Source: a virus
Virus record (IMG/VR): IMGVR_UViG_3300010885_017808
Location: 1 to 64,000 of that record
DNA length: 64,000 nucleotides
Reading direction: 5' to 3' (one strand)
Below the pieces are notes generated by a model. The model was not told the DNA's origin. It worked only from the letters and a program-made list of their open reading frames with translations, and searched no databases. Shown piece by piece: positions 17,480 through 25,727 of this stretch; position 1 is the stretch's first letter, and every line of letters starts with the position of its first letter. A program made the position numbers and the translations under genes.

Positions 17480-17843
17480 GTTTTCTAACTAATGTAATAG
17501 ATTTTCTTTTAATACGTTTAACAATAATATCGTTTAAACTAGTGCATGGCCCAAACATTATCTTAACATCTTTTGTAGAGAAAGTTCTAATAGAATATCT
17601 AAAATTTGATATTTCTCTCAATAAGAAAATATTAATAGGAATTTGACGATTTGATTCCCACCACCAAGTCTCCCCTAACGCTATAAATTTAGCCTTATCT
17701 GGGTCTGACTTGATTAGGCTATAGTCGTACATACTTGTGACTTGTGCGTCTTGATTGATGATAATTCCCACGTATTCCTGATCTACATGATTTAACACGC
17801 TGATAAATGGAAAGTTTTGTTGTAAGTTTTCTGTTATTCTCAT
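17472..17843 (-). CDS. Conserved phage protein of unknown function
   Basis: A 123-aa protein containing GIIINQDAQVTSMYDYS, GETWWWESNRQIPINIFL and FGPCTSLNDII, and a very basic C-terminal stretch (VKRIKRKSITLVRKPT). I recognise it as a conserved protein of T4-like cyanophages without a known role. It is alone on the minus strand among plus-strand genes, its 3' end overlapping the preceding gene by 8 nt. No ribosome site is obvious. Confidence 0.7.
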   Translation of the reverse strand: MRITENLQQNFPFISVLNHVDQEYVGIIINQDAQVTSMYDYSLIKSDPDKAKFIALGETWWWESNRQIPINIFLLREISNFRYSIRTFSTKDVKIMFGPCTSLNDIIVKRIKRKSITLVRKPT

Positions 17844-17844
17844 A

Positions 17845-17852
17845 GATAAATA
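17845..17852 (+). promoter_or_regulatory. Late-promoter-like GATAAATA motif
   Basis: GATAAATA 19 nt before the ATG at 17872, with AAAGG between them as a ribosome site. A late promoter fits the probable structural gene that follows. Confidence 0.5.
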
Positions 17853-17871
17853 GTGCTAAAGGTCCATATGT

Positions 17872-18687
17872 ATGCAAGCAATTTCAGTTTATTTATATCC
17901 AAACAAGCTCGACGTATTTACAAATTTGCCAACCGCTTGGACTACAGAGAGGTATCGAAAAGTGTATAATAGAAATATAAAAGTTTTTAGAGGAGTCGAT
18001 AATCGAGTAAATCTACAGGTTAAAAATCCCGATGAGAAAAAACAAGACATTACTGGATCTACTCTAGTATTTCATTTAGTTAGTCGAGAAACGCAGGAAT
18101 TGCTTATACAAAAGGATTGTGTAGTATCAGATGCTAGTAAAGGGCAAGTATATGTGATGATATCTGAAGCAGAAGTAAACTTACTTGAATCGGGATTCTA
18201 TCAGTATTCTATCATAAAAGAATTAAGAACACAATTAGATAATAATACACACACTGTAACCAACAGAACTCCGTTATATATCGATAGTCAGTATGGTACT
18301 ATTGCAACTATAGAAATTGGAGACGGCATTAAAGGAGAACCGGTTGATAGTGTTAGGGTAACTGCATTTAGCAAACACCAACCGTTTGGAGAAACATTTA
18401 CAACCCACTATTTTAGTAGTATTATAGATGCTAATCCAAAGGTTACTACTCCTCAGAGTTTACATACATTTCAGCTTAATACGACATCATATTTTGGTAA
18501 TATAGTATTTCAGGGAAGTATTAGCGATGGCGGTAATCCAAACGTATGGATTGATTTAGATACTATCACTGCTGTAGGTAATGCTATTCTATATAAGAAT
18601 ATCACAGGTAAGTATAATTGGTTTAGAGTAAAGCATACTCCTACAATTAGTAACACAGGAACTGTTGACAGCATTTTATACAGATAG
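17872..18687 (+). CDS. Probable virion/baseplate protein (BppU-like N-terminus)
   Basis: A 271-aa protein. Residues about 40-110 (FRGVDNRVNLQV..., DITGSTLVFHLV) match the pattern of the BppU-type N-terminal domain of baseplate upper proteins. The middle has beta-rich stretches and SKHQPFGETFTTHY. The C-terminal part (LHTFQLNTTSYFGNIVF and later) is beta-strand-rich. A late-promoter motif lies upstream. A tail or baseplate role is inferred from the domain resemblance and timing. Confidence 0.5.
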   Translation: MQAISVYLYPNKLDVFTNLPTAWTTERYRKVYNRNIKVFRGVDNRVNLQVKNPDEKKQDITGSTLVFHLVSRETQELLIQKDCVVSDASKGQVYVMISEAEVNLLESGFYQYSIIKELRTQLDNNTHTVTNRTPLYIDSQYGTIATIEIGDGIKGEPVDSVRVTAFSKHQPFGETFTTHYFSSIIDANPKVTTPQSLHTFQLNTTSYFGNIVFQGSISDGGNPNVWIDLDTITAVGNAILYKNITGKYNWFRVKHTPTISNTGTVDSILYR

Positions 18688-18693
18688 TATAAT
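18665..18693 (+). promoter_or_regulatory. Consensus sigma-70 promoter for the primase/helicase unit
   Basis: TTGACA (18665-18670), 17-bp spacer, TATAAT (18688-18693): a perfect match in both boxes. The -35 box lies inside the end of the preceding gene. The primase ATG at 18700 is where transcription should start, which predicts a leaderless message. Confidence 0.8.
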
Positions 18694-18699
18694 AAATGC

Positions 18700-19710
18700 A
18701 TGACTCTGGTTCTCGATAAGTTTCGCACACTATTACCTAAAACTAAAACTAGCCCAAGTGGCTGGACAAGTTTTAATGCTCCTTGCTGTCACAATCGAGG
18801 ACATGCTCGAGACACTAGAAAACGTGCTGGTGTGATGTTTAGTGACGGAGTTATCTACAACTGTTTTAATTGCAAATTTACAGCAAATTGGCAACCAGGC
18901 AGACAACTATCAGAAAAATTCAAGAGCCTATGTAAGTGGATGGGAGCAAGTGACGACGAAGTCAACACTATGATCTTTGAAGCTATGAAGACTGAGAGCC
19001 CAGAATACAAGCCCACTGAATACAAACCAAAAATAGAATTTCCTAATAGAGATCTACCCGACGGAGCATTGCCATTAGCCGAATGGATCGATGCTACTCT
19101 TACCTTTGATGAAGAACAACAGTTAATAAAAGTTGTAGAGTATGTTGTTAATCGAGGATTTGATCCTGTAAGTAAAGATTTTTATTGGACACCCGTACCT
19201 GGATTTATCGATAGGGTAATATTGCCATACTACTATGAAGGCAGAATTGTAGGGAATACCACACGTAAAATAACAGAAGGTAAACCTAAATATGTATCTG
19301 ATCAGCCGCCATTCTTTGTCTATAATAGTGACAATCAAGATGATGCTAACAAATATGTATTTGTTGTTGAGGGTCAGTTCGATGCTCTATCTGTAGGGGG
19401 TGTAGCGTTACTTACTAATGAAGTATCTGAGCAACAGGCTAGGATAATTAATAATATGGGTAAGACAGTTATTGTTATTCCGGATCAAGACAAAGCAGGT
19501 ACAATGTTAATGGAACAAGCAGTGGCATTAGATTGGCATGTGGCATTTCCTTCTTGGAGCAATGACATAAAAGATTGTGCAGATGCTGTGCAGAAGTACG
19601 GAAAATTATTTGTAGTAGTCGATGCCATAAAGACTGCAACTACAAACCCTGCTAAAATAGAAATTGAAAGATTAAAGTTATTAAAAAAATTGGAGTTGCG
19701 TAATGTTTAA
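18700..19710 (+). CDS. 61: DNA primase, gp61-like
   Basis: gp61 makes the RNA primers for lagging-strand synthesis and works with gp41. The 336-aa protein starts with a zinc ribbon: Cys28-Cys29-His30 and a later CFNC pair near residues 53-56. The TOPRIM domain has VVEGQFDALS near residue 222 (catalytic glutamate) and VIPDQDKAG near 258 (D-x-D). The length matches the T4 primase (342 aa). A perfect sigma-70 promoter ends 6 nt before the ATG and there is no ribosome site. The primase is followed by a tiny gene, the carbamoyltransferase-like gene and gp41. Confidence 0.9.
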   Translation: MTLVLDKFRTLLPKTKTSPSGWTSFNAPCCHNRGHARDTRKRAGVMFSDGVIYNCFNCKFTANWQPGRQLSEKFKSLCKWMGASDDEVNTMIFEAMKTESPEYKPTEYKPKIEFPNRDLPDGALPLAEWIDATLTFDEEQQLIKVVEYVVNRGFDPVSKDFYWTPVPGFIDRVILPYYYEGRIVGNTTRKITEGKPKYVSDQPPFFVYNSDNQDDANKYVFVVEGQFDALSVGGVALLTNEVSEQQARIINNMGKTVIVIPDQDKAGTMLMEQAVALDWHVAFPSWSNDIKDCADAVQKYGKLFVVVDAIKTATTNPAKIEIERLKLLKKLELRNV

Positions 19711-19819
19711 AAAAATATTATCTATCATCATATATCCTTATACAAAATATCAAGAACGTAAAGCATGGAAAAAACGTTTAGAAGAACTACGTAAACGTGA
19801 TCCCTTTATCTACAAATGA
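19703..19819 (+). CDS. Tiny conserved basic protein (38 aa)
   Basis: A 38-aa open frame, MFKKILSIII then PYTKYQERKAWKKRLEEL and ending KRDPFIYK. It overlaps the primase end and the next start (ATGA). The [RK]-x-x-E-[EK]-L-[RK]-K-R-D-P-F-I-Y-K ending is a pattern I recall from tiny genes of T4-like cyanophages beside the primase. A hydrophobic start and a charged helix suggest membrane attachment. No function is known. Confidence 0.6.
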   Translation: MFKKILSIIIYPYTKYQERKAWKKRLEELRKRDPFIYK

Positions 19820-20754
19820 TACACTGGGGAATCAATGCACTGAATCACGGCAGCAGTCTAGCGGTATTTAAGGACGGCTCGTTAGTTCAACAAACTTCAC
19901 ACAGTTCAGATCGTGTCAGCGATTTAGATACTGTAGGAGCATTACATTACGGTGCACCGGATCGTATCTTCTGGTATGAACGTCCGTGGATTAAAAAAGC
20001 CCGTCAGCTATATGCAGGACAATATTCTACAGCATTAGATATGTCAGTGTTGCCAAAAAAACATTTGAAACAATTTAAATATGCGCCAGTCACTTATACA
20101 CCGCATCATGCCAGCCATGCAGCCGCAGGCTACTATACCAGTCCTTTTAATCATTGCGCTGTTGTGGTACTCGACGCTATAGGCGAGTTTGAATGTGCAA
20201 CTATCTGGGAAGGTAAGCACGGAGAAATGCGTAAAGTGTGGAGCAGAAGTTATCCGCACAGTCTAGGATTGTTCTATAGTGCGTTTACTAAGTTAGTTGG
20301 CTTGACTCCTATTAAAGACGAATACCTGTTACAAAAAATGGCAGAGCAAGGTGATCCAGATCGTTACTATAGGACAATGTTGGATTATATGACAGGCTTA
20401 ATTGAATCAGGTTATAATATGCATCGTGGCATATTAAATTGGCCGCACGACATTGTCAATTTACAAGACCAATGCGACATTGCAGCCGCAGTACAAACTG
20501 TATTTGAAACTCAAATACAACGTGTTATGAGCAAGGCCAAAGAATTAACCAACGCAGATTCTCTAGTATACATGGGCGGCTGTGCTATGAATAGTAAGAC
20601 AAACCAAACAATAGTTGAACCTATGTGGAAGTATCGATGGAGTTTACCGCAACCTGGGGATCCTAGTAGTAGCATTGGCGCAGTATTGTATCACACCAAG
20701 AACCGAGTTCGTTGGGACGGATCTCTTGCAAAGCACCTAACAATTAATGTATAA
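19816..20754 (+). CDS. Carbamoyltransferase-like protein (NodU/TobZ family)
   Basis: NodU/TobZ enzymes use ATP and carbamoyl phosphate to carbamoylate sugars or other hydroxyls. The 312-aa protein keeps the Kae1-like domain: INALNHGSSLAVF at the N-terminus, the metal-binding HHASHAAAGYY near residue 96, VVVLDAIGEFE and the YMGGCAMNSK motif near the end. Full NodU proteins have about 550-600 residues; the C-terminal domain is absent, as in many T4-like phage homologues. It sits between primase and helicase, so the acceptor may be a nucleotide, but that is inference. Confidence 0.8.
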   Translation: MIHWGINALNHGSSLAVFKDGSLVQQTSHSSDRVSDLDTVGALHYGAPDRIFWYERPWIKKARQLYAGQYSTALDMSVLPKKHLKQFKYAPVTYTPHHASHAAAGYYTSPFNHCAVVVLDAIGEFECATIWEGKHGEMRKVWSRSYPHSLGLFYSAFTKLVGLTPIKDEYLLQKMAEQGDPDRYYRTMLDYMTGLIESGYNMHRGILNWPHDIVNLQDQCDIAAAVQTVFETQIQRVMSKAKELTNADSLVYMGGCAMNSKTNQTIVEPMWKYRWSLPQPGDPSSSIGAVLYHTKNRVRWDGSLAKHLTINV

Positions 20755-20762
20755 TAACTAAT

Positions 20763-22196
20763 ATGATTAAAGACTACGGAATAGAAGTACAGAAATTATA
20801 CCTTGAAATGATGTTGGCAGATGCAGAAGTATTTGTTCGTTGTCAAGGTATCTTTGATCACACGTTGTTTGATCGAAAACTGCAGGACGCTGCTGAGTTT
20901 ATCAACGAGTATGCCAAGGGCTATAATGTATTACCAGACTTTGAAATGGTCAATGCAAGTTGTCGAACGGATCTTAAACGACCAGACGATCTCAAAGACG
21001 GGCACATGGATTGGCTCATGGATGAGTTTGAAAGTTTTACTAGACACAAAGCTATTGAACGTGCAATTATTGCCAGTGCTGATTTATTGGAAAAACATAA
21101 TTATGGTGAAGTCGAAGCACTAATTAAAGAAGCTGTGCAAATTGGACTTGCTCGAGACATGGGCACAGATTACTTTTTAGATCCACGTGGACGCCTATTA
21201 GGCCTTAAAGATAAAAACGGTCAAGTATCTACTGGCTGGGCTACCATGGACAAGCGATTGTTCGGCGGATTCAATCGTGGTGAACTAAACATCTTTGCTG
21301 GCGGATCGGGTGCAGGTAAGAGTCTATTCCTGGCAAACTTAGGCGTTAACTTTGCACTCTCCGGTCTTAATGTAGTTTATCTAACACTAGAACTTAGTGA
21401 AGCACTAGTAGGTATGCGTATTGACAGTATGGTAACTGGAGTATCAACTAGAGAGATTTTTAAAGATCTTGACGCTGTTGAAATGAAAGTTAAGATGATT
21501 GGCAAGAAGTCTGGTATGTTACAGATCAAATACATGCCGTCGGGTAAGACAACTAATGATATTAGAGCCTATCTAAAAGAATACGAAATCAAATGTGGTA
21601 AGAAAGTAGACGTACTATTGGTAGACTACTTGGACTTGTTAATGCCTATTGGTAAGAAGATTTCAGCAGAAAACTTGTTTATCAAAGACAAATATGTATC
21701 AGAAGAACTTAGAAATCTAGCCATGGAAAAGAAATGTGTGTTCGTTACTGCGGCACAGTTGAATCGTGGTGCTGTTGAAGAAGTTGAGTTTGATCACAGT
21801 CACATTTCAGGCGGGCTTAGTAAGATTCAAACAGCGGATAATGTCTTTGGTATCTTTACCAGTCGTGCTATGCGTGAACGTGGCAAGTATCAACTTCAGC
21901 TGATGAAAACTCGTAGTTCGAGCGGAGTAGGTATGAAGATTGACCTAAACTTCGATATTGAAACTTTAAAAATTACAGACTGTCCTGAAGATGAGCAAGA
22001 CAGCAACGGAGCCACTAATAGAGGTAGTAGCAGTATCATTGAAAGTATCAAAGCACGTAGTACTATTAAAGCAGATGCAGACGGTGTTATACATGACGAT
22101 CCTACAAAAGGCATGCCCGTGGGAAAGATAAGAGCCACTGTAGAAAGCAGCAAGCTCAGAGAAATTTTAAATAATCAGTTTGGCGATGAAGACTAA
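20763..22196 (+). CDS. 41: Replicative DNA helicase, gp41-like (DnaB family)
   Basis: gp41 is the hexameric helicase that unwinds the fork and activates the primase. The 477-aa protein has the N-terminal helical domain, then GGFNRGELNIFAGGSGAGKS (Walker A at about residues 180-187), VLLVDYLDLL (Walker B), TAAQLNRG, and the L-[MK]-K-T-R-S-S arginine-finger area (LQLMKTRSSSG). The length matches T4 gp41 (475 aa). It forms one transcription unit with the primase. Confidence 0.95.
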   Translation: MIKDYGIEVQKLYLEMMLADAEVFVRCQGIFDHTLFDRKLQDAAEFINEYAKGYNVLPDFEMVNASCRTDLKRPDDLKDGHMDWLMDEFESFTRHKAIERAIIASADLLEKHNYGEVEALIKEAVQIGLARDMGTDYFLDPRGRLLGLKDKNGQVSTGWATMDKRLFGGFNRGELNIFAGGSGAGKSLFLANLGVNFALSGLNVVYLTLELSEALVGMRIDSMVTGVSTREIFKDLDAVEMKVKMIGKKSGMLQIKYMPSGKTTNDIRAYLKEYEIKCGKKVDVLLVDYLDLLMPIGKKISAENLFIKDKYVSEELRNLAMEKKCVFVTAAQLNRGAVEEVEFDHSHISGGLSKIQTADNVFGIFTSRAMRERGKYQLQLMKTRSSSGVGMKIDLNFDIETLKITDCPEDEQDSNGATNRGSSSIIESIKARSTIKADADGVIHDDPTKGMPVGKIRATVESSKLREILNNQFGDED

Positions 22197-22422
22197 CGTA
22201 GTAGAGATTTTAAAGTGGTTGCCCGAAGAAGGTGAAAACATAGAGATAGATTGGCCCAAGGTACATAAAACCATAGGCATAGATCACACTAACTGGTTAC
22301 TAAAACAACTACCCACAACGTGTCAGCTGATGTTGTATAGAAACGATATCTATTGCAGACTTGTAGCGGAATTTTATGACGACACACTGTTGTTACAATA
22401 TCGTTTAATGTGGGCTAAATAA
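22186..22422 (+). CDS. Small protein after the helicase
   Basis: A 78-aa protein starting MKTNVVEILKWLPEEGE, with IDHTNWLLKQLP and a YRNDIYCRLVAEFYDD strand. The ATG at 22186 is preferred over a TTG 6 nt earlier. It overlaps the helicase end by 11 nt. The family is not recognised. Confidence 0.65.
   Translation: MKTNVVEILKWLPEEGENIEIDWPKVHKTIGIDHTNWLLKQLPTTCQLMLYRNDIYCRLVAEFYDDTLLLQYRLMWAK
22414..22421 (+). promoter_or_regulatory. Late-promoter-like GCTAAATA motif
   Basis: GCTAAATA overlaps the preceding stop and ends 4 nt before the ATG at 22426. It fits late expression of the two candidate internal proteins that follow. Confidence 0.45.
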
Positions 22423-22425
22423 TGA

Positions 22426-22818
22426 ATGCGAGCAAAAGAATTTATTATTGAATATCGTGCAAAAACCAGCGGAAATGCCAAGGCAGTCAGTCTAGCCAAA
22501 GATGCTGCATTGCCCGGAGTTTTTGTACAGCGTCAGTTAAGAAATACCGATCCTTATATGCAATATCGCCTAGGCATGGCAGTTGCAGCAGCGAGAGCAA
22601 ATAAAGCAGGTGATGTAGAGTTTAGCCAAGAAAGTGCCTGGGCCGAAAATCTAACGCAGATAATGTATGCTCCCGAAGATGAAGAAACCATTATGCTGGC
22701 CAGTAAATTAATGGGTGTAAAACCAACAAGAATTACAGATAACGCCAGCCGCGAATCCAAGGGTACCGTTGTACATAGCCCTGTGGCCAACGTAAAAAAG
22801 AACAAGTACGGAGTCTAA
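22426..22818 (+). CDS. Candidate capsid-internal protein (N-terminal targeting peptide)
   Basis: A 130-aa basic protein whose N-terminus MRAKEFIIEYR resembles the T4 capsid-targeting sequence (MKTYQEFIAE) that sends internal proteins into the prohead. IIE fits the [LI]-x-E site cut by the gp21 protease. The rest has an ALPGVFVQRQLRNTDPYMQY stretch and a KPTRITDNASRESKGTVVHS segment, unassigned. A late-like motif stands just ahead. Packaging is an inference from the N-terminus and timing. Confidence 0.6.
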   Translation: MRAKEFIIEYRAKTSGNAKAVSLAKDAALPGVFVQRQLRNTDPYMQYRLGMAVAAARANKAGDVEFSQESAWAENLTQIMYAPEDEETIMLASKLMGVKPTRITDNASRESKGTVVHSPVANVKKNKYGV

Positions 22819-22819
22819 A

Positions 22820-23530
22820 GTGCGTCTTAGAGAACTACGAGAACAGTCAGACGCCATTACAATTAACCGGCGCCTTAACCCTAAAATATGGCAGGACGGC
22901 AATCTTGACCCACAGGTTGCAGATAAGTTAAAAGAAATTGCCGAGGCCTTTGTAGACTTTATAGCTATTGAGTTAGACATTGTAGATCTTACCATAACAG
23001 GAAGTAATGCCAACTACACCTGGACAGAATACAGCGATTTGGATCTACACGTTATTGTCTCAGGCATGCCCGATGAACGCAGTCGCGAACTATTCAATGC
23101 AAAAAAGACTCTATGGGCCGATCAACACGATATCACAGTCAAAGGCTTGCCTGTTGAGTGTTACGTACAGGGCGAGGAAGAAAAACATCACAGCACGGGT
23201 GTTTATAGCCTGTTAGACGCTGCGTGGGTAGTGGAACCTAAAAAGACCAAGCCCCAGGTAGATGATAGTGCTGTAGACGCTAAAAAAGACGCAGTATTGC
23301 ATGATATAGAAGTAGCCCTACTCAGCAAGGATCTAGATAAGATTCGCACAGTCAAGGACAAGATCACACAGATGCGCAAAGCGGGCCTGGCCCGTGCCGG
23401 AGAGTGGTCAACAGAAAACCTAGTTTTCAAAATAATTCGAAACCTAGGTTTGATTGATCAAATTGCGGAAAAGATTCGTGAACTAGAAGATCAAGAACTC
23501 AGCCTAGAACAGGCCCAGCAGTTGGTCTAA
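22820..23530 (+). CDS. Nucleotidyltransferase-fold protein, candidate internal protein
   Basis: A 236-aa protein. Residues 61-77 (GSNANYTWTEYSDLDLHV) match the G-S...D-x-D-x-H metal-binding signature of the polymerase-beta nucleotidyltransferase superfamily. The N-terminus MRLRELREQ fits a T4-like capsid-targeting peptide with an L-R-E cleavage site. The C-terminal third is helical and ends QELSLEQAQQLV. It starts at GTG 22820, with GGAG 6 nt before. It could modify RNA, protein or metabolites; that it enters the cell with the DNA is inference. Confidence 0.7.
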   Translation: MRLRELREQSDAITINRRLNPKIWQDGNLDPQVADKLKEIAEAFVDFIAIELDIVDLTITGSNANYTWTEYSDLDLHVIVSGMPDERSRELFNAKKTLWADQHDITVKGLPVECYVQGEEEKHHSTGVYSLLDAAWVVEPKKTKPQVDDSAVDAKKDAVLHDIEVALLSKDLDKIRTVKDKITQMRKAGLARAGEWSTENLVFKIIRNLGLIDQIAEKIRELEDQELSLEQAQQLV

Positions 23531-23640
23531 GCTAACTTATAAAACTCTCTAACGTTCCAACAGTTTATTCTATAGACCACAAATCTAGTGGCTTCTTTAA
23601 GAGAGGGAAACGTTTTTGATGTCAACGTTCCGCCCACCAT
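23527..23640 (-). CDS. Possible 37-aa protein
   Basis: A short minus-strand frame encoding MVGGTLTSKTFPSLKEA then TRFVVYRINCWNVREF. The pattern of a strand, a helix (FPSLKEATRF) and a second strand looks protein-like and is similar to tiny phage proteins. The ribosome site is weak (GTGAG). Its stop overlaps the convergent gene. It accounts for most of a 130-bp gap. Confidence 0.4.
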   Translation of the reverse strand: MVGGTLTSKTFPSLKEATRFVVYRINCWNVREFYKLA

Positions 23641-23660
23641 ATAATAACTCACATACCACA

Positions 23661-24353
23661 TTAATCTTTCTTGCCGCCAAACAACTGTAGAAGATTCAGG
23701 AACAGGTTGATAAAGTCCATGTATAGAGTTAGAGCACCCATGACTTCCAATCTGCCATCATTCTCCATGCTGATCATTTCACGAATCTGCTGTGTGTCAT
23801 AGGCAGTTAGTCCCAGGAAGATAATGATAGCAATGGCTGAAATAACCATCTGCATGACTGTGCTGCCAATAAAGATATTTACAATGCTGGCAATCACAAT
23901 GGCAATAAGTCCCACTATCATCAATTGCCCCATTGAGCTTAGATCCTTCTTGGTAAAGTAGCCATAGCCGCTCATGACCGCAAACAAAATAGCGGCACCC
24001 ATGAAAGCATTAATAATACTGCCCATTTGGTAAACAGCAAAGATTGTGGCAAAACTCAAGCCCATTAGAGCAGCAAATGCATGTAGCAGCAGTTGAGCAC
24101 CCTGCTTGCTGACCTTGTCCATGAAATAGCCCACGGCAAAAATAGCTGCCAAGGGAGCAAATATCACAATCCATTTCATAATGCCGGTAAAGAAAAATGC
24201 CAGCAATTCTGGTGTAGTGCCCACAAAGTAGCTGACCAGCATACTGGTGGTGACTGCCAGGCTCATCTGTGCATAGACACGCCCCATGGCTGAGTTTACA
24301 GCATCAGCGGAACGATAGGTGTCCGACGACATAAAATTATCAAGTGTATTCAT
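23661..24353 (-). CDS. Bax inhibitor-1/YccA-like membrane protein
   Basis: Members of this family (UPF0005, YccA, YbhL) are seven-helix inner-membrane proteins; YccA inhibits the FtsH protease. The 230-aa length matches bacterial members. After a soluble N-terminus (about 25 aa) come seven hydrophobic segments, with FLGLTAYDTQQIREM near residue 178 and ALTLYMDFINLFLNLLQL at the end, the family's signature region with conserved aspartates. SD AAGGAG precedes the start. It lies downstream of a small gene with its own early promoter. Protection of phage membrane proteins or delay of cell death would fit but is unproven. Confidence 0.9.
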   Translation of the reverse strand: MNTLDNFMSSDTYRSADAVNSAMGRVYAQMSLAVTTSMLVSYFVGTTPELLAFFFTGIMKWIVIFAPLAAIFAVGYFMDKVSKQGAQLLLHAFAALMGLSFATIFAVYQMGSIINAFMGAAILFAVMSGYGYFTKKDLSSMGQLMIVGLIAIVIASIVNIFIGSTVMQMVISAIAIIIFLGLTAYDTQQIREMISMENDGRLEVMGALTLYMDFINLFLNLLQLFGGKKD

Positions 24354-24376
24354 TGTATCTCCTTGTATGTGAATAT

Positions 24377-24538
24377 TTATTTACTGTTAATGACTTCTAA
24401 AATCTTTGTTTCAAAATGCTCTGAGTAGCGACGCTCATCCAACGAAGTCTCACTGTTGGGATACTCCAGGCATTTGCGTAGATTATCAGCAAGTTCCAGA
24501 ACTTCTTTGACCCGGGGATCGTTAATGAATGTATACAT
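24377..24538 (-). CDS. Small protein upstream of the Bax-inhibitor-like gene
   Basis: A 53-aa protein (MYTFINDPRVKEVLELADNL and a charged C-terminus). The ATG at 24538 is chosen because AAAGGAA lies just ahead; a frame opening at 24577 would start inside the promoter. It is not a recognised family. It is transcribed from the promoter at 24565-24593, probably together with the membrane protein. Confidence 0.6.
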   Translation of the reverse strand: MYTFINDPRVKEVLELADNLRKCLEYPNSETSLDERRYSEHFETKILEVINSK

Positions 24539-24564
24539 GGCAAATTCCTTTAGTGATAGTTTAC

Positions 24565-24593
24565 AGTATACACTCACAATCAGATCCAGTCAA
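24565..24593 (-). promoter_or_regulatory. Early sigma-70 promoter (minus)
   Basis: -35 TTGACT (24588-24593), 17 bp, -10 TATACT (24565-24570), reading left into 24377-24538 and the membrane protein. It lies 12 bp from a plus-strand promoter, forming a divergent pair. Confidence 0.65.
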
Positions 24594-24605
24594 ATACAAG
24601 GTTTC

Positions 24606-24634
24606 TTGACATTTTTGTTAAATACGCATATAAT
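24606..24634 (+). promoter_or_regulatory. Perfect sigma-70 promoter (plus)
   Basis: TTGACA (24606-24611), 17-bp spacer, TATAAT (24629-24634), both boxes exact. It drives the GNAT-like gene at 24675, with AGAGGA before the ATG. Confidence 0.8.
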
Positions 24635-24674
24635 GTAATATGTTATTACAACCATCCTAGAGGACACGACCAAA

Positions 24675-25109
24675 ATGTTGCAGGTATTCACAGAGATCAC
24701 AGACGAATTATTGAAGCTACTCAAGGACGATCCAGTTCGTCCCGAACTATCTGCAGAATTTAGAATCAACGACAACAGTCGTGTGTTTGTGTTAAAGAGT
24801 CCCGAAGGTGATACCTTGGCTGTGACCTGTGTCAAGTTCCTTAGCGATATTCCTGAATCAGTAGATGATCTGGCCAATGTCACTGTTAATACCAGTACAG
24901 CAGTGTTCTATACCATATGGAGTTATGCAGCGGGTGCGGGTCGTAGACTTATACAAGCAGCACAAGCAGATATCAAAGAAACAACTCCTCAAGTGGCTAC
25001 CTTTGTTACACTAAGCCCCAAGACAGAAATGGCTCGACGTTTTCACCATAAAAACGGTGCCAAAACCTACAGAGAAAACTCAGATACTGTTAACTATCTT
25101 TACGATTGA
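24675..25109 (+). CDS. GNAT-like acetyltransferase-fold protein
   Basis: A 144-aa protein. The stretch from FYTIWSYAAGAGRRLI to ATFVTLSPKTEMARRFHHKN resembles the acetyl-CoA-binding helix (G-R-R-L-I), the split strand (TLSP) and the final helix (F-x-x-x-G) of GNAT enzymes. The N-terminal strands fit as well. It is expressed from a perfect early promoter. No target can be named; some phage GNATs modify host RNA polymerase or toxins. Confidence 0.55.
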   Translation: MLQVFTEITDELLKLLKDDPVRPELSAEFRINDNSRVFVLKSPEGDTLAVTCVKFLSDIPESVDDLANVTVNTSTAVFYTIWSYAAGAGRRLIQAAQADIKETTPQVATFVTLSPKTEMARRFHHKNGAKTYRENSDTVNYLYD

Positions 25110-25121
25110 AAGCCTGCACTA

Positions 25122-25727
25122 ATGCAACCTCACCACTACAGTAACATTGGTTACGGACTGCACAAATTTACCAGTGAGGAACTCCGACCCATATGGGACG
25201 AAATCAACAGCCTGGGCCATGATCTAGAAACTGCTACGGGATTAGTCAATCATAAATGCAGTCTAGTACACAGCATGGCTCATGTTGAACAGTTGGTAGG
25301 TGAGCAAATTGCCGAGTTTAACTGGGCCAACAACTGGCCTAATCGAATGAAAATCTTAAAAGAACCAACTCCCTTAAAGCTGTCAGAGCTGTGGGTTAAT
25401 TGGATGAGCCGTCACGAGTTTAGCTCTATACACAAGCACGACGGTGTCATGAGTTTTGTCATATGGTTAACAGTGCCATATACTCTAGAATCAGAGCTGG
25501 CTGCTAGACCCTATGTTCCCGATTATATTAACTTTGGGGGCCAGTTTGCCCTGCACTATACAGACTCACTGGGACAGATATCTACAAAATTTCTACCTGT
25601 GTACAAAGACTGGGAGTCAACGTTGTGCTTGTTTCCAGCGGGCACGAGCCACAGTGTATTTCCCTACTACAGCAGCAACAAACTACGTGTCAGCGTTGCG
25701 GGTAATTTTACCTTCGACACCGATTAA
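25122..25727 (+). CDS. 2-oxoglutarate/Fe(II) oxygenase-like protein
   Basis: A 201-aa protein. The region WMSRHEFSSIHKHDGVMSFV has the histidine and acidic metal ligands, and the region from LFPAGTSHSVFPYY to RVSVAGNF the distal histidine and the arginine that holds 2-oxoglutarate. This order is that of the 2OG-FeII_5-like oxygenases common in aquatic T4-like phages. It lies 12 nt after the GNAT-like gene, so the two are probably co-transcribed. The hydroxylated substrate is unknown. Its end overlaps the convergent gene by 4 nt. Confidence 0.7.
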   Translation: MQPHHYSNIGYGLHKFTSEELRPIWDEINSLGHDLETATGLVNHKCSLVHSMAHVEQLVGEQIAEFNWANNWPNRMKILKEPTPLKLSELWVNWMSRHEFSSIHKHDGVMSFVIWLTVPYTLESELAARPYVPDYINFGGQFALHYTDSLGQISTKFLPVYKDWESTLCLFPAGTSHSVFPYYSSNKLRVSVAGNFTFDTD

